Below, one piece after another: positions 1 through 9,228 of a stretch of DNA of 64,000 bases. Position 1 is the first letter of the stretch, and every line of letters starts with the position of its first letter. The stretch spans positions 1,178,001-1,242,000 of the forward strand of contig NZ_AZUN01000001.1 of the NCBI RefSeq assembly GCF_000527095.1, read 5' to 3'. The notes beneath the pieces were generated by a model, which was given only the letters and a program-made list of their open reading frames with translations, was not told where the DNA came from and did not search any database. The position numbers were made by a program, and so were the translations under genes. Origin of the DNA: Methylomicrobium lacus LW14 (GTDB lineage Bacteria; Pseudomonadota; Gammaproteobacteria; Methylococcales; Methylomonadaceae).

Positions 1-1216
1 TTTATTTCAGAGGGCGTCAGCGATGGATCGGCTTCCAGCATCAAGGCAACCACACCGGTCACAATGGGGGCCGAAAAGGAGGTACCGAACCGCCCGCTAT
101 ACCCGTTTACGGTCCCACTATTCGCTGTAGTCACATTAGCGCCAGGGGCAACCAAGTCGGGTTTAATTATCCCATTCCATGTGGGCCCACGGCTTGAAAA
201 TGCCGCCAGCGCATCGCCGGCCTCTGTTTTATTGTAAGTGGCTCCAACTGCAATGGCTTTTAACGCTTCGCCCGGCGAGAAAACTTGATATTGCGCCGGC
301 CCCGAATTTCCTGCCGCCGCAACGACAACTTTTGCAGCCCTGGAAGGATAAGCGCAGGTTACTCCTCCAACAGACCAAGCCGGCTCCGCGACGCAATTAA
401 CCGCAAAAGTTAACGCGTTGGTTGAGGCAGTATTGGCATCTACTTCACCCAGACTCAAATTTAAAACTTTTACGGTAGGCAAACCGGCACACCATTCAAC
501 GCCTTTGATGACATCGCTATCAGAACCGGATCCACTCGAGTTTAAAACTTTGGCCGCAGCAACACCGGCATTACGGGCAACGCCGGCATAAGTTGCATTC
601 GGATTACCATCGCCGGCCGCAGCCGATACCACGGCGGTTCCGTGACCTTGATCATCATAAGCCGCAGGTTCCCCGGCAGTTATCGCACTTCCGTCTGCTG
701 CGACATTGCATCCTCCCGTGGTGGCATCACAAAATGCGAATACATGCTCGTTGGTTTGCTGATGCGCTGTGTCGACACCTGTATCTATGGCGCAAATACC
801 AATACCGGCCCCGCTTAACGCAGGGCTCGCCAAACTGCTCGCCGCATTGATACCAAAATCGGATCTTACATCAGCTATGTAGGCTTTAACCGCAGCATCC
901 TCTTGTATTTCAAAAACACGCGGAGCCGTTGAAAGCGCCCTAATTTGCGCTGTGGTCATTTTGGCGGCAAATCCGTGAAATAGCGAAAACTCGTGCTTCA
1001 CCTGAAATGGGCCTACCAGTTTCTGGAAAGTCGTGGCCTTTTCAGGACCCTTTAACATGACAATCACATTGAGCATTTGGTCCGCTGGATATTTCGCCAT
1101 TTTTTCCTGCAGCTGTTTGCTTATCCGCTCGTATTTTTTATCGACAACTGGGGAGGCGTTTGTGGGAGGGCGTGGCGTTGCCTCAGGCAACTCAGGACTC
1201 AAAGTTGCCGAACTTA
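1..1216 (-). pseudogene. Subtilisin-like serine protease (S8), both ends missing here
   Basis: Translating the minus strand gives one uninterrupted frame from the insertion-sequence junction to the window edge. It carries all the hallmarks of a subtilase: the Asp motif (GIGICAIDTGVD, near 780-810), the His motif (GHGTAVVSAAAG, near 640), the oxyanion Asn region (VVAAAGNSG, near 305-325) and the Ser motif (GTSFSAPIVTG, near 55-85). Upstream of the catalytic domain is a propeptide-like stretch (inhibitor I9-like, near 960-1150). The signal peptide and start codon are absent because the ISAzo13-type element begins at 1217; the C-terminus runs off the window. All catalytic residues are kept, so the disruption looks recent. 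It would have been a secreted protease. Confidence 0.85.
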
Positions 1217-2531
1217 GGATTTCGTCAAAAACAACTTCCCTAAATGAAAGTGAATTAGCGGATAATAACACGCCATCGACAACGCAAATCCCAACAGGAC
1301 ATGATTGGTTACGAGCCTGCAATAGAAGTCAAAATGCAACGCCTTTTTGCGAGCCTATCCGAGAAAGATAGGCGCCGCTATGCCGGCATAGAAGCCGCCA
1401 AGCTGGGGCATGGCGGCATTGATTATATCGCCCGACTATTTGCCCTGGACCCCAAGACCATCCGCCGGGGCCAGTTGGAACTCGACGCGACCGATGACCC
1501 GGCAGCGGATCGGGTCCGAAAAAAAAGGTGGGGGCCGGAAAACGGCGCTTGAGCAATCGGCGCAGTTGGAGACTCACTTTCTCGACCTGTTGGCGGACTT
1601 CACCGCCGGCGACCCGATGCGCGAAGGCGTCTTGTGGACGAATCTGTCGTGTGGCGAAATCAGTCGGCGCTTGGGCGCGAAAGCGACGCCGGTCAGCCCG
1701 AACACGGTGCGCAAACTGTTGAAAAAACACAAATTAGGTCGGCGTAAAGCGCGCAAGAAAAAGGCGTTGGGGGCTCACCCTGACCGCAATGCCCAGTTCG
1801 AAAACATCGCCCGGCTCAAAGACGCGTATCTGAGCGCAGGCGATCCGGTGCTCAGCATCGATACCAAAAAGAAAGAACTGCTGGGCGATTTCGCCCGCGA
1901 CGGTTACACCTACACGCAGGTGCCGGTCGACACCCTGGACCATGATTTTCCTAGCGTCGGCAACGGAAAATTGATCCCGCATGGGCTCTATGATTTAGCG
2001 CGGAACGAAGGCACGATACACCTCAACACCAGCCACGATACCAGCGAATTGTGCTGTGCCAGCATTGCCCAATGGTGGCAACGGCACGGCAACCGGCACT
2101 ATCCCGAAGCGCGCAGGTTGCTCATCCTCTGCGATGGCGGCGGCAGTAATGCTGCCAATCGCCATGTGTTCAAGGAAGCGTTGCAGGCGCTGGCGACCCA
2201 ATTGGGGCTGGAAATTCGCATTGCGCATTATCCGCCGTATTGCTCAAAACATAATCCGATTGAACATCGCCTGTTTCCGCACATCACCCGCGCCTGCCAA
2301 GGCATCGTCTTTCATTCGCTCGCCATTGCCAAGCAGTTCATGGAACAGGCAAGAACGTCCACCGGACTGAAGGTCACGGTGGAGGTGTTGGCGGGCGTTT
2401 ATGAGACCGGGAAAAAATGTGCTACGGATTTCCTCGAAAACATCAGGATCGTTTTTGATAAACATCTTCCTCGTTGGAATTATCGGGCTTTTCCGTAGGA
2501 GCGTTTCGGGAAGTTATTTTTGAGCAAATCC
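1217..2531. mobile_element. ISAzo13-family insertion sequence
   Basis: The ends form an imperfect inverted repeat of about 28 bp: 1217-1244 (GGATTTCGTCAAAAACAACT...) against the reverse complement of 2504-2531 (GGATTTGCTCAAAAATAACT...). The element encloses one transposase gene and splits the subtilase at 1216. I could not define a convincing target duplication, partly because the right flank runs within a few bases into the neighbouring IS630 element. Confidence 0.8.
1301..2498 (+). CDS. ISAzo13-family DDE transposase, read across a frameshift at an A8 run
   Basis: Two overlapping frames together give a full-length ISAzo13 ('Rhodopirellula-type') transposase. The first (from 1301) ends with ...ADRVRKKRWG; the second continues with KKGGGRKTALEQ and runs to 2498. 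The second part contains the family signatures: SIDTKKKELLGDF, IPYG-like IPHGLYDLARNEG, RLLILCDGGGSN and HYPPYCSKHNPIEHRLF. The switch falls on eight A residues at 1519-1526; seven As would restore one frame. This could be programmed slippage or an inactivating mutation. An undersized product from either frame alone would lack either the N-terminal helices or the start. Confidence 0.8.
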
Positions 2532-2534
2532 CTA

Positions 2535-3743
2535 GTACCCAGTCATTTTTGTACTGTCGGGTAAAGTTTTTTCAATTTTATCCGCGCATCCTCATTAGTA
2601 AATCGCCATTGCATGGGTCTTGCGATAGCATTTCGTTGTTCTTGCCATGCGGCGACTTCCTTTTTTAAAGTCTCTTGGTCTGGAATGCGCCGCTCCAAAC
2701 ATTGCCGGGACAAAATGCTCAATTCTATTTCTGCCATATTCAACCAGCTACCATGCTTGGGGGTGTAGTAGATGTCTAGTTTATCCAAAATTCTCCGGGC
2801 TTCCTCGGGCGCAAACGCCTTATAGAGCGATGCGCCGGTGTGGGTATTTAAGTTGTCCATCACCAGGGTAATGCGCTTGGCGTGAGGGTGGATAACATCA
2901 ACCAAGTTGCGTATTTGATGCGCGGCGGTCCTTTGATCTGTCACCACGACTTGCCGCTTGCCTGCTAACGGCTCAAAGAACATAAACAGATTACTGACGC
3001 CATTGCGCTCATATTCCGTATCGTACTTTTCGACCGAGCCCGGTTTAGCCGGTAGCGGTTGGCGTGTCTCTTTAATATGCTGTTTGCTGCTTTCATCCAT
3101 ACAGACCAGTGGATGGTCTTCATCGTAGGAACGCTTGTAAACATCCAGCACATCTTCCATCGCACAGACAAATTCCGCACTCCCTTGGGCGGGTATGCAC
3201 CACTCTTTGTTTTGCCAGGGTTTCAGTTCATTTTTTTTAACGTCTGCCGAATCGTTTCATGCGATACGCTTTCCACGTAGCCCAGTTCCACCATACGTTG
3301 CCCCAACAAGCGTAATGTCCAACGGCTATAGCCATCCGGCGCATCACTGCAAGCTAATGCCACTAAATGGGCTTCGTTTTCACCATCAATCACACGGTTT
3401 CTAACCCGGCTCGGTTTCGCTCGTTCTAAGGCCAACTCTAATCCTTCTTGAACCAAGCGCTGCCTGACCCGTTCCACGGTTCGCGTTGAGATGCCAAAGG
3501 CCTCACTGATTTGGCTATCCTGCCATTGATCACCCCATGCACTACTATCGGCCTTGAGCAATATTTCAGCATGAAGCCTTTTGTGGGCTGCCACTTTTCC
3601 TTTATGCACCAAGCTTTCCAAATAACTACGCTCTTCTTCGGTTAGCCGCACTCTGTATTTCTTCGCCAATTGCCCAGCTCCATTTACATTGAAACTGGAT
3701 ATATTGGGGCCTACCAGCCGACATAACAACAATGAATGAGTAC
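2535..3743. mobile_element. IS630-family insertion sequence with TA target duplication
   Basis: The ends are inverted: GTACCCAGTCATTTTT at the left (2535) against GTACTCATTCATTGTT read inward from 3743. TA dinucleotides flank both ends (2533-2534 and 3744-3745), the target duplication expected of IS630/Tc1-like elements. It lies one base beyond the outer end of the ISAzo13 element, giving back-to-back elements. Confidence 0.75.
2543..3732 (-). CDS. IS630-family transposase, two frames joined at an A8 run
   Basis: The N-terminal frame (3732 to 3223) carries the helix-turn-helix half (ISEAFGISTRTVERVRQRLV) and ends ...HETIRQTLKKMN. The C-terminal frame continues from KKNELKPWQNKEWCIP to 2543 and contains the DDE catalytic half (VCMDESSKQ, LVMDNLNTHTG, YYTPKHGSWLNMAEIE). 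The shift is at a run of eight As (minus strand, about 3228-3235). Frameshifting on A-rich tracts is known in IS630 members, so the element may be active. The listed span covers both halves. Confidence 0.85.
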
Positions 3744-3862
3744 TAGCTATTAGCTACCACGTGCGGCTGTACACACCGTCCGGCCAGGATTATTTGGAAT
3801 AACGCGGCGGCGATCTTGTCCCCGCCGCCCAGAGGCCTTCAGATAAAATCTACGGCAGCTAA

Positions 3863-4024
3863 GGATTCCGTCAAAAATAACTTCCGTAAATGCTGTCACC
3901 GGTTCGTGCTGAGTTCGTCGAAGCATGAACGGGTGACAGCATGAGCCGGGAATTTTCCGTCCATCCTTCGACAAGCTCAGGACGAACGGAAAATTTTATC
4001 GGGAAGTTGTTTATGACCATATCC
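3863..4024. repeat. MITE-like element with ISAzo13-type ends
   Basis: About 160 bp bounded by the same inverted ends as the ISAzo13 element: left GGATTCCGTCAAAAATAACT (3863) and right, read inward from 4024, GGATATGGTCATAAACAACT. It has no coding capacity. Its interior holds two opposed copies of a TTCG(T/A)C-rich dispersed-type repeat (near 3903-3933 and 3961-3989, the second containing CCTTCGACAAGCTCAGGACG). The simplest reading is a non-autonomous derivative mobilised by the ISAzo13 transposase. Confidence 0.7.
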
Positions 4025-4495
4025 TAAGCCTTTTCTCTCGACTTGCCGGATACCAAAACGCAAAAACTTTATCTGCGCGTGCGAAATAGCAAGGTTATCC
4101 CGCATGAAACCATTCCGTTTAAATCCGAAGTCCTGCCGTTCATGATCGAAGGACAAAGCTAGATTTGTACATCCACTCGGAGGCATGGCCAAGCAGCATA
4201 ATTATTAATGCAATCCTAAATTTTTATTTAATAAAATCATGAAATAATAAGGACCTGATTTTTTACTATTTTAAATTTTGCAAATCCATCCTCACCGTTT
4301 CAGCAATGCCGAAAGCTTGAACCTGCCTTATTTTTTGCGCAATCATCTAGCACGCTGAAAGATGATCCTGACTTTACGTTTATCGCCCTTTTGAACACCA
4401 AAAATACCGCATAGAATAAAAGCTAGCCTAATCCCCATATTCTCCCTCTCGAACATCGAACAATGGCTCTAAAATAGATCGCAAACTTAGCCCGC
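4025..4495. other. No intact gene; decayed coding traces and a short duplicated segment
   Basis: A 37-bp segment beginning CCCGCATGAAACCATTCCGT occurs at about 4099 and again at about 4492. The sequence after the first copy (near 4145-4195, ending GGCATGGCCAAGC) resembles sequence near 4810-4860, so the first copy may be a deleted version of the second region. A plus-strand frame ending with TAG at 4160-4162 reads like the C-terminus of a protein (LYLRVRNSKVIPHETIPF) but I do not recognise it. Confidence 0.4.
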
Positions 4496-4792
4496 ATGAA
4501 ACCATTCCGTTTAAAATCGAAGTCCTGTCCGTATTGCAAGCTGATCAATCTTGTCTGCTTCTGGGGGCCGCGCAGAAGCGCGCCCTGGAAACGGCCTTGG
4601 TTGTTTGCCCTCTCTCTGGCTTTTACCAGCTTATTTTGGCTGCTCTTGTGGATACTCAAAGACAGTGTCTACCCCATCAGCTTTGCGGTTGAAGCTGTGG
4701 TGCTGCCGCTGGCTTTGGCCGCACCGCTGGGTATTATTGTCGCCCTGCACGGTTGTCGCGCGTGTGTCGCCCGACTGTTTGGCGATTTGTAG
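4496..4792 (+). CDS. Hypothetical small membrane protein
   Basis: I do not recognise this 98-residue frame. It begins with a CPYC pair near residue 11, followed by two hydrophobic stretches (about 36-57 and 63-87). Its ATG lies inside the duplicated segment shared with position 4099, and there is no clear ribosome binding site. It may be a genuine short zinc-ribbon/membrane protein or a chance frame in a degraded region. Confidence 0.25.
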   Translation: MKPFRLKSKSCPYCKLINLVCFWGPRRSAPWKRPWLFALSLAFTSLFWLLLWILKDSVYPISFAVEAVVLPLALAAPLGIIVALHGCRACVARLFGDL

Positions 4793-5286
4793 ACCCAAGC
4801 CGTTCATGAGCGAAGCCCAAATCCAGCTTTGCATACCCACCCTGAGGCATGGCCAAACCGCGTAATTGTTAACCGTTCCACCGCTTCGGCTTCCGAAGCT
4901 TCAGCGCGCCTCATCGCGCGCGAAGAAATTGAAGGCCCTCAAAAAACCGACCTGAATGCCTTGCTGCGCGGCGAAAACGGTGTGCAGTGGCAAGTCTCGT
5001 CCGGCATCCTATGGAAACTTAACTTCAACCACCGCGATTACCGCCAGCTCATCGTGTTGCAGTTTGACAAGGCCAACACGCAAAAAAACACCCCGGCTCA
5101 ACTTGTCGGCAATTTTGTTTTTGAGCAATTCGTCTTACAAGATGATGTTACGTATTGTCCACGAAAGGCACGAAAAAATTCATAGCAAAATCCGTTCAAC
5201 CGTTGCTTTCGAATAGCGGCCAAAATTGACCCGCAAACCCAATCGCAAACCCAAGCGCATTCCCGTCGCTTTAGGCCATTCAGCGC
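4793..5286. other. No supported gene
   Basis: A plus-strand frame stays open from about 4829 to 5185, but it has no recognisable domain and no good ribosome binding site. I treat this stretch as remnant sequence between the insertion elements and the 5'-nucleotidase fragment. Confidence 0.4.
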
Positions 5287-5487
5287 TTGCCAATCAAATT
5301 GTCCGCTGACCGCCACACCAACCTGATTCGTTTTTTGGGCGGAATGAAAAAAGACTGCACCCTGACCGTATTCAAGCCTCACATCTTTTTCGACGACCAG
5401 AAAAGCCATCTTTCGACCAGCGGCCTGGATATTCCGATGGTGCATATTCCATTCGGTATCGCCAATCGCGGTGAACCGGCAAAATGA
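5287..5487 (+). pseudogene. C-terminal fragment of a 5'-nucleotidase
   Basis: About 65 residues match the end of the bacterial 5'-nucleotidase family (PF06189 type): FLGGMKKD, then FKPHIFFDDQKSHLS, then IPMVHIPFGIAN. The catalytic N-terminal two thirds are absent upstream, where only unrecognisable sequence is found. The only possible start is a TTG with no ribosome binding site. It is best read as a gene relic left by deletion or transposition. Confidence 0.6.
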
Positions 5488-5691
5488 CCGGCGATTTAGC
5501 AAACCTGCCGGATTGCTGAGTCGATTTTTACCGCGGAGGCATTCAGCAAGGAGCAGAGCGTCAGCGCTGGCGGACCTCTAAAGACTGTGATGCAAGTTGT
5601 GTTGATCCAACGTTTCGACACGCGCCGACTCATATCGCGGTTAGTGAGGGAGGTGATGATCCGGCCTTTTTCCAAGCACGCACGCGAACCT

Positions 5692-6120
5692 TCATATCCA
5701 GCTGGATTGCACAAAATATTCATCTTCGTTTTCTTTGTCACGCATATATTCTCTAACAACAACTTCATCCAAACCTACCGTGGAAACGCCCCTCCCTTGC
5801 TCTTCAAATTCTGTTCCGTTGAAGCTTTCATGCCTTCCTCTCAATTTCCCGGTCATGACCATCCCCCCCTTTTCTTTCAAATAGCCAACTTCACTCGCTA
5901 CAGCTATTTTTGGACGACCATTCAGATGCATACGCACATAGCCTCGCATCAAATGGCCTTCTAGTATGGTAATGCCTTTTTGCTTTGCCAGTTGATACAA
6001 CATCTCATCCAAATTCTTTCTCACACGTGCATCGATTACTTTCTTCATTTTTTTCGGGATAATGACAATACGACACTTGGAATCCCTGCGCTTTTGCGGC
6101 AAACTCCTAAACGCATTCAT
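5692..6120 (-). CDS. IS200-like (Y1) transposase homologue lacking the HUH motif
   Basis: The 142-residue frame follows the IS200/RAYT fold: the N-terminal strand (RIVIIPKKMKK), the helix (LDEMLYQLAKQKG), the ILEGHLM motif and a helix ending VVREYMRDK with the expected tyrosine. The position normally occupied by His-hydrophobic-His (HVH) reads YVR, and neighbouring aromatic residues are also changed. A good ribosome binding site (GGAGAAAA) precedes ATG at 6120. The frame is intact despite loss of catalytic residues, so it is either a decaying transposase altered only by substitutions or a protein retained for another role. Confidence 0.6.
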   Translation of the reverse strand: MNAFRSLPQKRRDSKCRIVIIPKKMKKVIDARVRKNLDEMLYQLAKQKGITILEGHLMRGYVRMHLNGRPKIAVASEVGYLKEKGGMVMTGKLRGRHESFNGTEFEEQGRGVSTVGLDEVVVREYMRDKENEDEYFVQSSWI

Positions 6121-6261
6121 ATTTTTCTCCTTTCCAAATCTATTGTGAGAAATTCATTCGGGCAAGAAAAACTACCACATGGGTAAAATCTATGCGAGTA
6201 TCCCGAGCTAACAAACGCCAGCATCTATTGATAATAGGTTATCCGTGCGTCAATGACACAA

Positions 6262-7672
6262 TTAAAGCCTCCATACTTTGATCCCTGCTTGTTCAAATTC
6301 AATTGGATTAAAAAAGGACTTCACATCGATAAAACAGCCCCCCTTAATCAGCTTTTTCTGAAAATCCTCAACTGAAAACGATGTAAATTGCTTATGAGAT
6401 ACGGCAGACACAATGGCATCCGCTCTTGGCAGGTCTTCCCACGGGAGTAAACGCACCCCATATTCCTGCATCGCCTCATCAGGATCAGCATACGGATCAT
6501 GTACAAAAACTTCTACGCCATAGCTTCTTAACTCCTTAATGATGTCCATGACTTTGGAGTTGCGTAAATCGGCACAATTCTCTTTAAAAGTCAGTCCCAA
6601 TATATTAACTCTCGCGCCTTTCACATAACTGCCGCACGCAATCATGCTTTTGAGGGTTTGCTCCGCGATAAACTTACCCATGCCGTCATTGATGCGTCTG
6701 CCGGCAAGAATGACTTGCGGATGATAACCCTGCATCCCGGCTTTATAGGTCAAGTAATAAGGATCGACGCCAATACAATGCCCGCCAACCAGACCCGGTT
6801 TAAACTTCAAAAAATTCCATTTAGTGCCAGCCGCTTGCAACACCTCGGTCGTATCGATGCCACACGTATCAAAAATGATTGCCAGCTCATTCATTAAAGC
6901 AATATTCAGGTCGCGCTGGGTATTTTCGATCACCTTGCACGCTTCAGCCACCTTGATGCTAGAGCAGCGATGGACTCCAGGCTCCACGATTTTTTCATAT
7001 AAAGCAGCCACTTTCTCAAGTGTTGCCGGCGTATCGCCCGATACCACCTTAAGAACTTTAGTCAAGGTATGTTCGCGGTCACCGGGATTGATTCGCTCAG
7101 GGGAGTATCCCACAAAAAAATCTTCTTTCCATTTCATGCCCGACTCGCGCGCTAAAACCGGAATGCAAACTTCTTCGGTTGCACCTGGATAAACCGTGGA
7201 CTCATAAACCACCAGCGCGCCTTTCTTCATGTTTTGGCCCGCGCATCGGCTTGCGCCTATTAAAGGGCTAAAGTCCGGGTTATGTGCTGCATCAACCGGT
7301 GTAGGCACGGCTACGATGATAATATCCGCTTCAGCCAAGATACTGGGATCAGTGGAATATTCTGCATGTATTGCGGCACGCATTTCCTCATCGGGCAGTT
7401 CATGCGATGGATCAACACCCTTACTTACAGGACTCGACTTTAGACTCCGCAATATCAAACCCAACCGTACGAAAATGTTTACCCAATTCAACGACAAGCG
7501 GAAGACCGACGTAACCGAGACCTATCACCGCAACCGTTTCGATAGCCAAATCGTTGCTAAGTCGTAGAGCTGTATCCCCCTGTTGCGGACTCGGACTTTC
7601 ATCATTCAGATTACATTCGTCCATACGATAACTCTCGTTTTCTAAATAGCTCATGCTCGTCTCCTTGTTCAA
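6262..7672 (-). pseudogene. tviB: UDP-N-acetylhexosamine 6-dehydrogenase (TviB/WbpO type), frameshifted
   Basis: The enzyme oxidises UDP-GlcNAc or UDP-GalNAc to the uronic acid for capsule, Vi-like or O-antigen synthesis. The N-terminal frame (7672 to 7421) has the NAD-binding motif VAVIGLGYVGLPL and ends ...AESKVESCK. The rest (KGVDPSHELP... to 6262) is in another frame; one extra T near 7424 would explain the break. Downstream parts are complete: NTQRDLNIALMNELA, the catalytic Cys in GGHCIGVDP, and the C-terminal UDP-binding domain. No other polysaccharide gene is adjacent. It could be a real pseudogene or an assembly error. Confidence 0.8.
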
Positions 7673-8211
7673 AATTAATTCTCATCTCTCAAGACGGCTA
7701 AATGCTTTACGCCACGCCTTAAGATAAAGATAAGACTTAATAAAATCGGTACGGTTCCGCACATAAAAATTTTTGCTTAGCAAGGAGTAGCGGCTATTGT
7801 GAGCCGCCCCTAACGCCGGCTTCGGCTCAGCCAGCCAGTGGCAACATCTCATGTCGAGTAAAGTCGTCCAATTTTGCGGCTTGAATAGTAAAAGATGTGC
7901 ACCTCTTAATATTTTGTTAAGATTATATTAAAGCGACAAATCCTTAATCCTTTTTGTTTGGTTTTTCATGCGTTAGTTGCAACACGTTATTGGACTCGCA
8001 GTGGTATGGCACGACTGACTCTGGCACGATTCGCAATTTTTTGTGCGCCTTGAATGCGGATGAATTGAGACTTACTTCTCGCCATCACACAAGTGATGCC
8101 GCATTGGTGACACTCCGCCGGCGTGCGTCTGGCCCTTGCCTGCCGTAGAAAGATTTCATTTGCTCCCCTCGGAAGAGGGCTTTAGATTTTAGCCTATTGA
8201 TAACCTTGTTT
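7673..8211. other. Intergenic region upstream of tviB-like gene and crp/fnr-like gene
   Basis: I see no gene. The stretch holds the divergent control regions of the tviB-like gene (GGAG-type ribosome site near 7660) and of the Crp/Fnr regulator. It has AT-rich patches around 7905-7945 and GC-rich inverted sequence around 7790-7840. No riboswitch or tRNA was recognised. Confidence 0.4.
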
Positions 8212-8952
8212 ATGAATGACTTACAGAATCCTCGGCAAAATCATCTTCTCAACTGCCTGCCCGCTGTCGAATTCGAGCGGCTTTTGCCTAATTTGAACCT
8301 GGTCCCGATGCCGCTCGGTGAAGTCATTTACGAGTCGGGGGAAAAGTTGCAATACGCTTATTTTCCAACCAACAGCATCGTTTCCATACTTTACGTGATG
8401 GAGAATGGCGCATCTAGCGAGATTGCCGTTGTCGGAAACGATGGCCTCATCGGCGTCCCTCTTTTCATGGGAGGACTGAGCATGCCTAATCGAGCCGTTG
8501 TGCAAAGCGCAGGCTATGCCTATCGCTTAAATGCGTCTATGCTGATGAAGGAATTCGGACGCTCCGGGGGGCGTCGCTACGGGGCGCTGAATCATTTGTT
8601 GCTGTGCTACACCCAGACGCTCATTACCCAGATGGCACAGACGGCGGTCTGCAACCGGCATCATTCGGTGGACCAGCAGTTATGCCGCTGGATATTGCTC
8701 AGTCTCGATCGGCTCTCTTCGAATCAGCTCAATATGACCCATGAATTGATTGCCAATATGTTGGGCGTTCGCCGGGAAGGCGTTACGGAAGCGGCCGGGA
8801 ATTTGCAACGTGCGGGGTTGATTCACTATAGACGAGGACACATCACGGTTCTGGATAGGCCGGGATTGGAGGCACGGGCCTGTGAATGCTACCAGGTGGT
8901 TAAAATGGAATCCGATCGCCTGCTCCATATTTCCTCTCGCAAAGACTTTTGA
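8212..8952 (+). CDS. Crp/Fnr-family transcriptional regulator
   Basis: The 246-residue protein has an N-terminal cyclic-nucleotide-binding-like beta roll (about 20-130, with IYESGEKLQYAYFPTNSIVSI) and a C-terminal winged helix (HELIANMLGVRREGVTEAA is the recognition region, about 180-200). It lacks the cysteine spacing of oxygen-sensing FNR, so the signal is unknown. The ATG at 8212 is preferred over a TTG 15 bases upstream. It reads toward the heme d1 operon 277 bp downstream and may regulate it; that link rests on position only. Confidence 0.8.
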   Translation: MNDLQNPRQNHLLNCLPAVEFERLLPNLNLVPMPLGEVIYESGEKLQYAYFPTNSIVSILYVMENGASSEIAVVGNDGLIGVPLFMGGLSMPNRAVVQSAGYAYRLNASMLMKEFGRSGGRRYGALNHLLLCYTQTLITQMAQTAVCNRHHSVDQQLCRWILLSLDRLSSNQLNMTHELIANMLGVRREGVTEAAGNLQRAGLIHYRRGHITVLDRPGLEARACECYQVVKMESDRLLHISSRKDF

Positions 8953-9228
8953 CATTGTTCGTTCGCCCCCTCATATCCCTCAAATGACATCGAGTGGTAC
9001 GGGAAAATTTCCCTATGCGCTCAAACGCATGAAACGAGAAGCTAAATTACATATAATGGTCTGACCAAACCGGCAGCAAGGCGGTTTGCTGTCATCAAGC
9101 CGCCCTACCCTTATCGCGGTTGAACCCGTAACAGCGATGCCATGCGCAAATGATCGATATCCGGCTTGAACTAATTACTCATTGATGCTAATATCGATTC
9201 GATACCACCCCTGGGAGAATAATAAAGA

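Noticed and set aside
4829..5185. Open frame as a hypothetical protein
   Set aside because: No domain, no ribosome site, and it lies in a region of decayed sequence.
9182..9195. FNR-like site upstream of the cd1 gene (TTGAT...)
   Set aside because: Only the left half-site fits; the right half does not match ATCAA.
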